Positions 1-9,030 of a DNA stretch of 64,000 bases are shown piece after piece. The stretch is from Undibacterium paludis (lineage in GTDB: Bacteria; Pseudomonadota; Gammaproteobacteria; Burkholderiales; Burkholderiaceae_D), in assembly GCF_022568815.1 (NCBI RefSeq), contig NZ_JAKZHX010000020.1, positions 1-64,000 on the forward strand. Reading direction: 5' to 3'. A model generated the notes under the pieces. That model was not told the DNA's origin. It ran no database searches and saw only the letters and a list, made by a program, of their open reading frames with translations. Position numbers and translations under genes: made by a program. Every line of letters starts with the position of its first letter. Positions within the stretch are counted from its first letter, which is position 1.

Positions 1-480
1 GGGCTACCCCCGACCGGCATTCGTCAATCAGCGTATGCAAGACAAAAAGGCTGAGCACGCACAACACTGTGCAAGCTAATTTTGAGAGCAAGAGTTGGGC
101 TGATAAATCGTTAGCCCAACCTACACTCTGATCGGCAATCTCAATAACCGATTGCACGAATCAAAAATAAAACCGACATCACCTCAAATCAACAATACGG
201 CATACAACAAACGCCGTTGGGCTCCAGCCTGCGCTGGAGCGACGAAAATACGATTGCAGTTATCGATAAGGGGTAGTTTCTGTCAAAAATATTCTTACGC
301 ATTTTTTCCTGGCGGAACAAGAAGAGTGAGCCGCCACCAGGTTACCGTCGGCCGGCAATCGTCAATCAACGCACGCAGATTTAAAATAGAGAACGGCCAA
401 ATATCGGTTAAAAACAAAAATCACTGCCTATCATCGAAGCCCCATCCTCACCCCACCCCTCCCCTAGAAGGAGAGTGAGC
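1..480. repeat. Intergenic repeat island A, no credible gene
   Basis: This stretch holds no believable gene but contains blocks that recur about 19 kb away in island B (19034-19380). A GGGCTACCCCCGACCGGCA block at 1-19 recurs at 19034. A block ending in TAGCCCAACCTAC at 94-124 recurs at 19349-19379. The hairpin GCTCCAGC..GCTGGAGC at 221-240 recurs at 19141-19167, inside a wider match (about 163-275 against 19095-19195). At 430-478 there is a degenerate copy, in opposite orientation, of the C/T-rich repeat seen at 18632-18690. The order of blocks differs between the islands, so they look like mosaics of small intergenic elements rather than one transposon. Confidence 0.6.
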
Positions 481-549
481 TTTACGGCAACACTTTCATA
501 CCACAGCCAAGCAATCTCACAACAAATGCACATCTGCATCAGCTCAAAA

Positions 550-563
550 TGCAACCGATTGCA
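550..563. promoter_or_regulatory. Second LacI-like half-perfect palindrome upstream of the sucrose locus
   Basis: TGCAACCGATTGCA matches the core of the perfect palindrome at 834-857 (TGCAATCGATTGCA) with one mismatch. The two sites lie about 285 bp apart upstream of the TonB receptor. LacI/GalR-family tetramers often bind a main and an auxiliary operator and loop the DNA, so this could be the auxiliary site. It could also be chance, because the sequence is short. Confidence 0.35.
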
Positions 564-833
564 AGAAAGGCGCAGAAAACGTCAAAAAAACCAAAGAATC
601 TTGCACACGCAAATTTGTGCACCACAACAAAGTACAAAGATCCGCGCAAAAATGTCGCATCAAAACTACATCCTGATAACATAGATATCAGGCAAATTCG
701 CAAGCACAACAAATGCAAAAACCTAACCATCTCCCCATAGTACGCAAACCTTTGCCCAAAGCACGTCTGGCAGGTCAATCCGCATCAATATCAAATTACT
801 TAAAAGAAACATAAAAGCCTGCTGCTGCACCGC

Positions 834-857
834 ATCTTTGCAATCGATTGCAAAGAT
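834..857. promoter_or_regulatory. Perfect 24-bp palindrome, probable LacI/GalR-type operator (SuxR box)
   Basis: The left half ATCTTTGCAATC is followed directly by its exact reverse complement, giving a 24-bp perfect dyad centred on CG. A centred CpG with TGCAA/TTGCA arms is typical of LacI/GalR operators. It lies about 270 bp before the chosen start of the sucrose TonB receptor. Related sucrose loci of Xanthomonas carry a LacI-type regulator, SuxR. No such gene is inside this window; it may lie beyond position 1. Most likely the site represses the locus in the absence of sucrose (inference). Confidence 0.7.
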
Positions 858-1126
858 TTTTATTTTGCACGATAATTCATCACACCTGCACCACAAAAGG
901 TCACCAGCAACGTTTGCCACGGGCAAACCAGGGAATCGCAAACAAGCGCCATAGAGTACGACGGCTGTCCCCCAGCCTGCACGTCCAAAGAGCGCGGCGG
1001 AAATTGCCGGGGATTTTTTGTCACGCTGTATCAGCACACGCTGCTGCAAGCAAACAGGTAACGAGACATGGCAGCACAGCACACAAGCTGCACTGCCACA
1101 CAACAATGATGAAAGCGGAGACAGCA

Positions 1127-3439
1127 ATGAAATCATCACGCATCAAAATGACGCGCATGGCCAGCGTCATTTCCCTGGCCCTTTTGCAAATGAGCGCAGC
1201 CTGGGCACAGGACAATAGCAGCGCACAAGACAAGGACAAGAATTCCCTGAACCTGAATTCTGTCATCGTCACCGGTACACCAGTCGGCACATCGAAAATG
1301 AAGGCCAGTGTATCCATCAGTACGCTGGACTCTGACCAGATCGCCCAGTCAGCGCCGACCAATGCCGCAGAAATCCTGCGTTCCATCCCTGGTGTACGTG
1401 CTGAATCTTCGGGTGGTGAAGGCAATGCCAACCTGACGGTGCGCGGCGTGCCCATCTCTGCCGGTGGTGCGCGCTATGTGCAATTCCAGGAGGATGGCTT
1501 GCCGCTGCTGCAATTCGGCGACATCGCCTTCGTCACACCCGACATGTATCTGCGCGCCGATGGCAGCCTCAGCCACCTGGAAGTCGTGCGTGGCGGTACG
1601 GCATCCACCATGGCGACCAATTCACCCGGCGGCATCATCAACTTCATCAGCAAGAACGGCAGAGAAAAAGGCGGCAGCATAGGCATCAGCAAGGGTGTGG
1701 ATTTTAGCCAGACCCGCTTTGACTTTGATTATGGTGCGGCACTGTCCGAGAAGACGCGCGCCTTCATCGCCGGCTATTATCGCAGCGGCGACAGCTCACG
1801 CCCAGCTGGCGTAACGGCAGAAGAAGGCGGCCAGTTGCGCGCCAATATCACACATGAACTCGACAATGGCTATCTGCGCCTGAGCTTCAAGCATCTGGAC
1901 GACAAAACGCCGATGAACATGCCAGTGCCAGTACGCACGGTGAATGGCAATATCTCTGAACTACCAGGTATAGACCCACGCACTGCCAGTTTTTATTCGC
2001 CCTACTGGACACGCGATATTGTCCTCGACAAAAACAATAACAGGATAGCGACAAATGTGAACGACGGTCTGCATGTCGTCAATAATGCCTTTGGTGCTGA
2101 AGCATCGCTGAAACTGGGCGGCGGCTGGACACTCGATGAAAAATTCCGCAAGTCCAGTAACACCGGTCGCTTCATTTCCATCTTCCCTGCCGACGCGGGT
2201 GTCAGCGGCGCCATGGCAACGAATATGACTTACGCCACCGGCCCCAATGCAAGCAAGGCCTACACTGGTGCAGCTTTCACCGCAACCGTGTTCAATACCT
2301 CGATTGATGACCTGGGCAGCACCGTCAATGACATGAAGCTGTCACAGGTATTCAACACTGGCAGCGGCAAATTCACGACCACGGCAGGCTGGTATTCATC
2401 ACTGCAAAACCTGGCTGTCACCTGGAACTTCAATCAATACCTGCTGCAAGCCAGCGGTGACAAACCTGCCCTGCTCAATTCGAATGGCACTGTCGCAGGC
2501 ACACCGGGGCTGGTGGCCCAGGGTACCGATACCTGGGGTGGCTGCTGCAACCGCAACATCGATGCGCAATACAAGACCAATGCCCTGTATGCCAACCTGG
2601 GCTGGGAAAGCGGCAACTGGAACCTGGACGGCAGCCTGCGCTACGACAAGCAGGACGCCAGCGGCACCTTCAACCAGGCAGTCAACCAGAGCTACCGTGC
2701 AGCCAATACCAAATTCATCAGCTACGGTGTCAATCACACCTCGTATTCTTTTGGCGCAAACTATCGCATCGACAGCAACATCGCCGTGTTTGGCCGCGTC
2801 AGTGAAGGTATCGCCTTCAATGCCGACCGCATCATGTTTGGCAACCCGCTGGACGGTTCTACCCCGATCAGCACCAATATCGTCAAACAGACCGAGGCTG
2901 GCGTGAAGTGGAAAGCCGGCAGCTTCAGCAGTTTTGTCACGGTATTCCAGGCCAAGACAGAAGAATCCAACTTTGAAGCAACCACACAGAAATTCACTGC
3001 CAACAATTACGACGCCAAGGGTGTGGAAGTCGAAGCCAGCTATCGTTACGATGCCTTCCGTGTCAGCGGCGGCCTGACCTACACCAATGCCAGCATCACC
3101 GCAGCCAATGACAAGAGCGTGGTCGGCAAGACCCCGCGCCGCCAGGCCAGCTACACCTATCAGATTTCGCCCACCTACACCATGGGCAACGCCGTCATCG
3201 GTGGCAGTCTGATAGGCACAGGCAAGTCTTACGGTGACGACGCCAACACCCTGATCCTGCCCGCCTTCAACGTCTTGAACGCCTTCGTCAATTACAACAT
3301 CAACGACCAGGTCCAGGTCTCGCTCAGCATCAACAACCTGACGAACAAGATCGGTTACACCGAAGTAGAAGGCGACGGCCACGCCGCCAGGTCCATCAAT
3401 GGCCGCAGTATCAAAGCAGCACTTAAGTATAGTTTTTGA
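1127..3439 (+). CDS. suxC: TonB-dependent outer-membrane receptor of the sucrose locus
   Basis: Predicted outer-membrane beta-barrel that takes up sucrose (or a sucrose-derived sugar) using TonB energy. From this ATG the protein is 770 residues. It has a signal peptide (basic start, hydrophobic core, cut near AWAQ), a TonB-box-like segment (NSVIVTGTP) and a plug domain with 'LTVRGVP'. The barrel closes with a terminal aromatic, as the last residues are KYSF. The open frame extends upstream to 848, but GGAG six bases before 1127 and the signal peptide fix the start. It heads a gene set with amylosucrase, fructokinase and a GPH permease, the composition of the Xanthomonas sux locus. Regulation is probably through the palindrome at 834-857. 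Substrate assignment rests on the neighbours. Confidence 0.85.
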   Translation: MKSSRIKMTRMASVISLALLQMSAAWAQDNSSAQDKDKNSLNLNSVIVTGTPVGTSKMKASVSISTLDSDQIAQSAPTNAAEILRSIPGVRAESSGGEGNANLTVRGVPISAGGARYVQFQEDGLPLLQFGDIAFVTPDMYLRADGSLSHLEVVRGGTASTMATNSPGGIINFISKNGREKGGSIGISKGVDFSQTRFDFDYGAALSEKTRAFIAGYYRSGDSSRPAGVTAEEGGQLRANITHELDNGYLRLSFKHLDDKTPMNMPVPVRTVNGNISELPGIDPRTASFYSPYWTRDIVLDKNNNRIATNVNDGLHVVNNAFGAEASLKLGGGWTLDEKFRKSSNTGRFISIFPADAGVSGAMATNMTYATGPNASKAYTGAAFTATVFNTSIDDLGSTVNDMKLSQVFNTGSGKFTTTAGWYSSLQNLAVTWNFNQYLLQASGDKPALLNSNGTVAGTPGLVAQGTDTWGGCCNRNIDAQYKTNALYANLGWESGNWNLDGSLRYDKQDASGTFNQAVNQSYRAANTKFISYGVNHTSYSFGANYRIDSNIAVFGRVSEGIAFNADRIMFGNPLDGSTPISTNIVKQTEAGVKWKAGSFSSFVTVFQAKTEESNFEATTQKFTANNYDAKGVEVEASYRYDAFRVSGGLTYTNASITAANDKSVVGKTPRRQASYTYQISPTYTMGNAVIGGSLIGTGKSYGDDANTLILPAFNVLNAFVNYNINDQVQVSLSINNLTNKIGYTEVEGDGHAARSINGRSIKAALKYSF

Positions 3440-3481
3440 TGCCTGGTTTTTTCAGTGTTTTTTAACGCGCAAATGTAAATG

Positions 3482-3588
3482 CTGATGGAGCGTAGCGAGC
3501 GGCGCTAGTTTGGGTTAAGAAGCGCAATCGTACTCCGGTACGATGAGCATCGCAGACCCAAAATCGCGTCGCGCAGTAGCTCCATCAG
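3482..3588. repeat. Large imperfect palindrome between the receptor and amylosucrase genes
   Basis: The outer arms CTGATGGAGC (3482-3491) and GCTCCATCAG (3579-3588) pair exactly. TTTGGGT (3509-3515) pairs with ACCCAAA (3556-3562), and the apex ATCGTAC-TCCG-GTACGAT (3527-3544) is a perfect 7-bp stem. As RNA it would fold into one long hairpin. Similar elements are scattered between genes in Oxalobacteraceae (from memory). Placed between suxC and suxA, it could slow decay, terminate part of the transcripts or uncouple receptor from enzyme expression. Confidence 0.7.
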
Positions 3589-3684
3589 TATTTAAAAAGT
3601 CCCTGGTAGCACTTGGGCCCCTTTCATCCCCAACATGATGGGGGCCATTTTTCTTATTCAGTTTTCTAAGGCATCGCCTGCACC

Positions 3685-5667
3685 ATGTCTGTACCGCTAA
3701 ACCAACCCGCATGCCAGTCTGCACTCCTGAACGCGCTGCTTGCCGGCATCACGCCGAACTTGCATCAACGCATCACCACAAGATTTGAACAGCATTTCCC
3801 GGCACTACAACACGTACTGCAACAACTGTACGCCAGCCAGTTTGCCGACAGCAATGCATTCCAGCAATGGTTGATGAGCCTGTTGTCAGCCCTGGGTAAC
3901 AGCATCACAATGCGGCCTGCCAACTTGCTGGAACTTGATCAGCAAAGAAGCCGGGACCGACAATGGTTCACCCGTCAGAACATGCTCGGCTATTGCTGTT
4001 ATGCAGACCGCTTTGCCGGTGATTTAAAAGGTGTACAACAACGCATCCCCCATTTGCAGGAGCTGGGTGTCACCTATCTGCACCTGCTGCCTTTTTTAAA
4101 AGCCCGCGCAGGTGAAAACGACGGCGGCTTTGCGATAGCCGATTTTGATGCCATAGACCCGCGTCTTGGCAACATGCAGGATCTGGAAGATTTATGCGCA
4201 GCGCTGCGCCATGCAGGCATCAGCCTGTGTTCAGACTTCATCCTCAACCATGTCGCCGACGATCACCCCTGGGCACTGGCCGCCAAAAACGGCGACGCCA
4301 GCTATCGCGACTATTTCTATCATTACCCTGACCGGACAGAGCCTGACCGGTTTGAAGAACATCTGGGCCAGGTATTCCCCCTGGTTGCCCCCGGCAACTT
4401 CAGTTATGTACAGCAATTACAGGCATGGGTATGGACAACGTTTTACCCTTACCAGTGGGATCTTAACTATCGCAACCCCGCCGTCTTTGCTGACATGGCT
4501 GCTGCCCTGCTGCGGCTGGCGAACCGGGGTGTTGAAGCATTCCGCCTGGATTCGACTGCATTCCTGTGGAAAAGATCAGGCACTAAATGCATGAACCAGC
4601 CAGAAGCACACCAGATACTGCAAGCGCTGCGCTGCCTGGTTGATATTGCCGCACCCGGTGTATTGCTCAAGGCCGAAGCCATAGTGGAAACTGCCGAACT
4701 GCCTGCCTATCTGGGCACAGGCACTGAAGTACAGGAAAAGGAATGTCATCTTGCTTACCACGCCAGTCTGATGGCAGCCGCCTGGGCCGCACTGGCAGAA
4801 CAGGACAGCAGTCTGGTACGCCGCGTTTGCCAGGCCACCCCTGCCTTGCCGGCGCAAGCCAGCTGGCTGACCTATGTACGCTGCCACGATGACATAGGCT
4901 GGAATGTCTTGCGACCCGAAGCTGCCCTGGAAGCCAGTGGAACAGAAGAGATACAGCATAGATTATCGGGCATATCGCGCTTCTATGGTAGCAACGACAG
5001 TTACGCGCGCGGGCAAAGTTTCCAGGCCAGTGATCCGGCTGCCGTCCATGGTACGGTGGGTATGGCATCTGCCTTGACAGGTTTTTCCAGCGCACAAACT
5101 CCGCAAGAGAAACAACTGGCCAGACAACGCCTGCTGCTGTTATACGGTCTGAGCTTTTGCTTTGGCGGCATGCCGCTGATCTATATGGGGGATGAACTGG
5201 CGCAGGGCAATGATGAAGCTTATACATGTGTCCCGGCACAGGCGGCAGACAGCCGCTGGCTGCACAGACCAGAGTGGAATGAAGACCTGTACAGCCAGCG
5301 TCATAGCTGTCTGGGTGACACCGGTGCGGTATTCAATGCGCTTTGCCACATGTTGCAGCTACGCAGGCAATTACCGCAACTGGCGGCAGATGCACCACGT
5401 CGGTTATTGCAGCCTGAACAGCCAGCCTTGCTGGCGTTTATACGCGGCACCGCTGAACAACCGCTGATGTTTATCGCCAATTTTTCCGATGAGCACATCA
5501 GCGTAGCCTTGTCCGATCTGCTGGCAGGCAGCGGCATGAAGGATTTGACGAGTATGGTCTGGCGGAATATGCTCGACAAGACCATCACTGGCCAGGCAGT
5601 GGAAGTGCCCGCCTATGGGCAACTATGGCTGATAGAGAAAACAACAATGCAAGGGACAACAGCATGA
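3685..5667 (+). CDS. suxA: Amylosucrase (sucrose glucosyltransferase, GH13)
   Basis: Glucan-forming GH13 enzyme of 660 residues. It transfers glucose from sucrose to alpha-1,4-glucan and frees fructose; with water it acts as a sucrose hydrolase. An N-terminal helical region (about 1-95) precedes the TIM barrel. Conserved pieces are DFILNHVADDHPWA (about 184-197), the nucleophile in FRLDS (Asp289), the acid/base Glu in KAEAIV (Glu331) and HDD (401-403). These positions closely match the known amylosucrase of Neisseria polysaccharea (Asp286/Glu328/Asp393). The stop overlaps the fructokinase start (ATGA), so the released fructose is dealt with by the next, coupled gene. No signal peptide is seen, so it is cytoplasmic. 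Confidence 0.93.
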   Translation: MSVPLNQPACQSALLNALLAGITPNLHQRITTRFEQHFPALQHVLQQLYASQFADSNAFQQWLMSLLSALGNSITMRPANLLELDQQRSRDRQWFTRQNMLGYCCYADRFAGDLKGVQQRIPHLQELGVTYLHLLPFLKARAGENDGGFAIADFDAIDPRLGNMQDLEDLCAALRHAGISLCSDFILNHVADDHPWALAAKNGDASYRDYFYHYPDRTEPDRFEEHLGQVFPLVAPGNFSYVQQLQAWVWTTFYPYQWDLNYRNPAVFADMAAALLRLANRGVEAFRLDSTAFLWKRSGTKCMNQPEAHQILQALRCLVDIAAPGVLLKAEAIVETAELPAYLGTGTEVQEKECHLAYHASLMAAAWAALAEQDSSLVRRVCQATPALPAQASWLTYVRCHDDIGWNVLRPEAALEASGTEEIQHRLSGISRFYGSNDSYARGQSFQASDPAAVHGTVGMASALTGFSSAQTPQEKQLARQRLLLLYGLSFCFGGMPLIYMGDELAQGNDEAYTCVPAQAADSRWLHRPEWNEDLYSQRHSCLGDTGAVFNALCHMLQLRRQLPQLAADAPRRLLQPEQPALLAFIRGTAEQPLMFIANFSDEHISVALSDLLAGSGMKDLTSMVWRNMLDKTITGQAVEVPAYGQLWLIEKTTMQGTTA

Positions 5668-6653
5668 AAGACAGCAAAGCCATCGTCATCTTTGGCGAAA
5701 TCCTGATCGATGAATTCCCTGACCAGGCTGTGGTTGGCGGTGCGCCCTTCAATGTCGCACGCACACTGGGCTATTTCGACTGCGCCCCGCTGATGATTTC
5801 ACGGGTAGGCCAGGATGCCAATGCCGGATTGATACGCACCGACATGCAACGCTTCAAGCTCGCCACGGATGGCCTGCAGGTGGATCAACAGCACCCCACC
5901 GGCCGCGTCAGGGTGACACAACAAGATGCACATGACAAGACCAGCCATCGCTTTGAAATCCTGAACGAACAAGCCTATGATTACATAGACAGCGCACAGG
6001 CCATGCACAGCAGGTTAATGGCCTGTCCTGATCATGATACCGGTATATTCTACTTTGGCACCTTGGCGCAAAGAAGCGCATGCTCACGCCAGTGCTTGCA
6101 CCATCTGCTGGAAAGCAGCAAGGCGACAAAATACCTGGATCTTAATCTGCGCGCCATGCAATACAGTCTGACGACAATAGAACAATCACTGCAATTTGCC
6201 GACATACTGAAAGTCAATGAAGAAGAATTGCAGATATTGGCAGAGCTGTACCTGGGCTTGCCAAAACAGGTCACGCCCCAGCCACTGGCGGATGCTGACA
6301 TAGCATCGCATGCGGCCGCATTGATCGACATGTTTGACTTGCAGGCGGTAATCACTACCCTGGGTGAGCGTGGCTATGCCTATCTGGACAAGGCAGGTCG
6401 GTTCCTGCGCAATGCAGATGAGAAAACTGACATTGTCGTCGTCGACACCGTCGGCGGTGGCGATGCCTTCTCCGCCATCTTCTTGCTGGGCATGCAGCGT
6501 GGCTGGCCACTGACGGTCAGCCTGCAACGCGCCCACCAGTTCGCAGCGGCAATTTGCGGTGTACGCGGTGCAGTTGCCAGTGACGCCGGTTTCTATGAGC
6601 AATGGCAGGCGCGCTGGAATACAGAAACACACCGTGCCGGAGTCACCGCATGA
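5664..6653 (+). CDS. scrK: Fructokinase, PfkB/ribokinase family
   Basis: ATP-dependent sugar kinase of 329 residues that phosphorylates the fructose released by amylosucrase. The N-terminal PfkB pattern VVGGAPFNVA (about 23-32) and the C-terminal signature DTVGGGDAFSA (261-271, catalytic Asp267) are both present. The usual 'DTxGAGD' has Gly for Ala here. An upstream in-frame ATG exists at 5625, but 5664 is preferred: AAGGGA lies 8 bases upstream and the start overlaps the amylosucrase stop by four bases. It overlaps the following transporter in the same way, giving a tightly coupled three-gene unit. Cytoplasmic. Confidence 0.92.
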   Translation: MKDSKAIVIFGEILIDEFPDQAVVGGAPFNVARTLGYFDCAPLMISRVGQDANAGLIRTDMQRFKLATDGLQVDQQHPTGRVRVTQQDAHDKTSHRFEILNEQAYDYIDSAQAMHSRLMACPDHDTGIFYFGTLAQRSACSRQCLHHLLESSKATKYLDLNLRAMQYSLTTIEQSLQFADILKVNEEELQILAELYLGLPKQVTPQPLADADIASHAAALIDMFDLQAVITTLGERGYAYLDKAGRFLRNADEKTDIVVVDTVGGGDAFSAIFLLGMQRGWPLTVSLQRAHQFAAAICGVRGAVASDAGFYEQWQARWNTETHRAGVTA

Positions 6654-7996
6654 ATGCCCCCGCCCCAGCCCACACCATGCTGCACACGGCGCGCAAGCCC
6701 AGGCTGTCGTTCTGGCAAATCATCAATATGAACTTTGGCTTCTTTGGTATACAGTTCAGCTTTGGCCTGCAACAAAGCAGCATGAGCCCTATCTACGCCT
6801 ATCTTGGTGCGGATGAAGCCAGCCTGCCCTACCTGTGGCTGGCCGGGCCGGTCACCGGTTTGCTGGTGCAGCCATTGATCGGTGCGATGAGCGACCGCAC
6901 TGTCACCCGCTGGGGCCGCCGTACACCCTACTTTTTGATCGGCGCCATCCTGTGCAGCCTGGGTCTGCTGGCCATGCCCTTTAGTCCCACACTATGGATG
7001 GCAGCCGGTTTGCTGTGGATACTGGACGCCGCCAATAATGTGACGATGGAGCCCTACCGTGCCTTTGTCAGCGACAAGCTCGACGCCAGCCAGCATTCAA
7101 CCGGTTTCCTGACGCAAAGCGCCTTCACCGGCCTGGGGCAAACCCTGGCCTACCTGACGCCATCGATCCTGGTCTTGCTGGGCATGAACAGCAATGCCGT
7201 CAACAGTCACCATATCCCGCATATCGTCATTGCGGCCTTTGTCATCGGCGCCGTGTTTTCCATCGCATCGATCTTGTGGACACTGAAAACCTCGCCAGAA
7301 ATCCCACTAACGGCAGAGCAAATCGCCCACATACAAAAACAGGCGACAGGCTGGCGCGCCACGCTGGCAGAAATTGCCCTGGCCTTCAAGGAAATGCCGC
7401 CTACCATGCGCCAGTTGGCCCTGGTCAAACTGTTTCAGTGGTACGCGATGTTTTGCTACTGGCAGTACATCATGCTGTCGCTGGGCCGCACGATATTCCA
7501 TACCAGCGACCCTGGTTCTGCCGGTTTTCGTGAAGCGGGTTTATTGAACGGGCAGATAGGCGCTTTCTATAACTTCATCGCCTTCATCGCCGCCTTTGCC
7601 CTGGTGCCGTACACGCGCCGTTTCGGCCCCAAAATCAGCCACGCCACCTGTCTGACACTGGCTGGCCTGTGCATGCTCGGCATACCGTCCATCCACACAC
7701 CGGCCCTGCTGTTCATTCCCATGGTCGGCATCGGCCTGGCCTGGGCCAGCATCATGGGCAACCCTTACATCATGCTGGCGGGCAGCATACCGCCAGAACG
7801 CACCGGCGTGTACATGGGCATCTTCAACATGTTCATCGTCATCCCCATGATCATCCAGATTTTCACTTTGCCCCTGTACTACCATGCCTGGCTAGGTGGC
7901 AACCCGGAAAATGTGATCAGGCTGGCAGGCGGCCTGCTGATCTGCGCGGCGCTGGCGGTTGGATTAGTAAGAATACATAAAACCAATAATACCTGA
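6650..7996 (+). CDS. suxB: Inner-membrane sugar transporter, MFS/GPH-type (sucrose importer)
   Basis: A 448-residue polytopic permease of the GPH/SLC45-like MFS group, expected to carry sucrose across the inner membrane with a proton. After TM2 it has GAMSDRTVTRWGRRTPY, the loop motif shared by sucrose and disaccharide carriers of this group. About 12 hydrophobic segments follow. The ATGA overlap with fructokinase decides the start; the longer open frame beginning inside that gene is not favoured. Together with the receptor and amylosucrase it completes outer-membrane uptake, inner-membrane uptake, cleavage and fructose phosphorylation. The gene symbol follows the Xanthomonas sux naming. Confidence 0.88.
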   Translation: MNAPAPAHTMLHTARKPRLSFWQIINMNFGFFGIQFSFGLQQSSMSPIYAYLGADEASLPYLWLAGPVTGLLVQPLIGAMSDRTVTRWGRRTPYFLIGAILCSLGLLAMPFSPTLWMAAGLLWILDAANNVTMEPYRAFVSDKLDASQHSTGFLTQSAFTGLGQTLAYLTPSILVLLGMNSNAVNSHHIPHIVIAAFVIGAVFSIASILWTLKTSPEIPLTAEQIAHIQKQATGWRATLAEIALAFKEMPPTMRQLALVKLFQWYAMFCYWQYIMLSLGRTIFHTSDPGSAGFREAGLLNGQIGAFYNFIAFIAAFALVPYTRRFGPKISHATCLTLAGLCMLGIPSIHTPALLFIPMVGIGLAWASIMGNPYIMLAGSIPPERTGVYMGIFNMFIVIPMIIQIFTLPLYYHAWLGGNPENVIRLAGGLLICAALAVGLVRIHKTNNT

Positions 7997-8120
7997 GCAT
8001 GCTCAACCGGGCTGAGCCACGTCAAGAGTTACTCCAGTTTTAAAAAGCAGCGCGAGTTGTGGAGATCAGGGGTGGCCGTCAATGCGTTGACGCGTGTTAC
8101 GGCTTCCAAGCCTTCGTCAG

Positions 8121-8624
8121 TCAGGCTTCAAATTGAGCATGCCAGATCTCGATCCCGCCTTCTTTAAATGTGTACCACTGGAGTTTGGGCAGTGTCTGAA
8201 TGGCTGCCTTGATTTCTGCACCTTTGGGACCAGGGACAGGAGCAACATCAAATGCATCGCCGGACATATGCCGCGAAAAGCCGCGCAGTTTGTCCTCCGC
8301 CCAGAGGGCCATGATTTTTTCAAGGCCAGCGGCTATTTGCACCGCAGTCATTGCCTCAGGATGATCGTCAACCCATTTTTGCAGGTCTGCTCGCTGAACT
8401 GTGTCCTTATAGGTCTGTTCTATCCATTTTCTATTTGCGGCGACATTCTTGGACATCGCTGATGCCTGCTGCTCAGCGCTTCTGCGTCCGCTTGTGAATC
8501 TGATATCGTTGGGAAACTGCTTAAGCAGCAACTGAGCGGCCTTTCTGGCATTCGGATTCAAATCTAGCCAGGCAACACCATCCACTGGCGCGGCCTGACC
8601 AACTGTAGTTACCTTCGTCACCAT
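8121..8624 (-). CDS. Peptidase M15-like (VanY/endolysin-type) protein
   Basis: A 167-residue protein with the metal-site pattern of M15 D-Ala-D-Ala carboxypeptidases and phage L-Ala-D-Glu peptidases. SRHMSGDAFDV carries ligands His119 and Asp126, and EIWH carries catalytic Glu159 and ligand His162; FTSGRRSAEQQ (about 43-53) is the usual upstream arginine motif. It should cut peptidoglycan stem peptides. No signal peptide or membrane segment is visible, so it may be a lysin, an effector, or be exported with help from another system. AAGGGG sits about 7 bases before the ATG. It follows the J/Sel1 genes on the same strand after about 400 bp, so shared transcription is doubtful. No phage genes are next to it. 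Confidence 0.75.
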   Translation of the reverse strand: MVTKVTTVGQAAPVDGVAWLDLNPNARKAAQLLLKQFPNDIRFTSGRRSAEQQASAMSKNVAANRKWIEQTYKDTVQRADLQKWVDDHPEAMTAVQIAAGLEKIMALWAEDKLRGFSRHMSGDAFDVAPVPGPKGAEIKAAIQTLPKLQWYTFKEGGIEIWHAQFEA

Positions 8625-9030
8625 TATTGACCCCTTATTTCAATACCTGCAATGAAACCAGACGGTAAGCATTCTTCTTGTTTCTGGACGACAAATACAC
8701 AAATCAGCAGAAAAGCGCAGCAGCCACAGCCGAAACTGCCCACCATGACATGCCATACTGCGCGCCACCAACGCAAACGGGCCAGCCAATGCAAAGCATG
8801 TGTTTGATTATAAAAACATTATTTCAACAAAAGATAGTCTTTTCATAACCTTAATTCAGCTCACCCCTGTTAATGTATTAAAATTGCAATAAAATAAAAC
8901 AACAGCCTGCCAACATGACCAGTTTGCCTCATCGAGACCAGCCTTCTTCATGATTCAAATACAGTGGTATGGATACCAGTCATCCCGGAACGGAGAATCT
9001 GGCGCCTGCCAATGAATAGTCAATGAACAG
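8625..9030. other. AT-rich intergenic stretch, nothing coding seen
   Basis: About 400 bp between the M15 peptidase and the first J/Sel1 gene. It is A+T rich around 8810-8900 (TATTAAAATTGCAATAAAATAA and similar) and probably holds the promoter of the peptidase gene. I see no credible gene, strong palindrome or RNA gene in it. Confidence 0.5.

Noticed and set aside
152..478. Open frame of 108 codons in repeat island A
   Set aside because: It is made of the repeat blocks that recur at 19034-19380 and has no protein-like character.
2399..3382. 327-codon - strand frame opposite the sucrose TonB receptor
   Set aside because: Valine/glycine-rich shadow of a certain gene, with no start signal.
8121..8624. 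M15 peptidase as part of a prophage
   Set aside because: No holin, tail, capsid or integrase genes are around it; flanks are chaperone and sugar genes.
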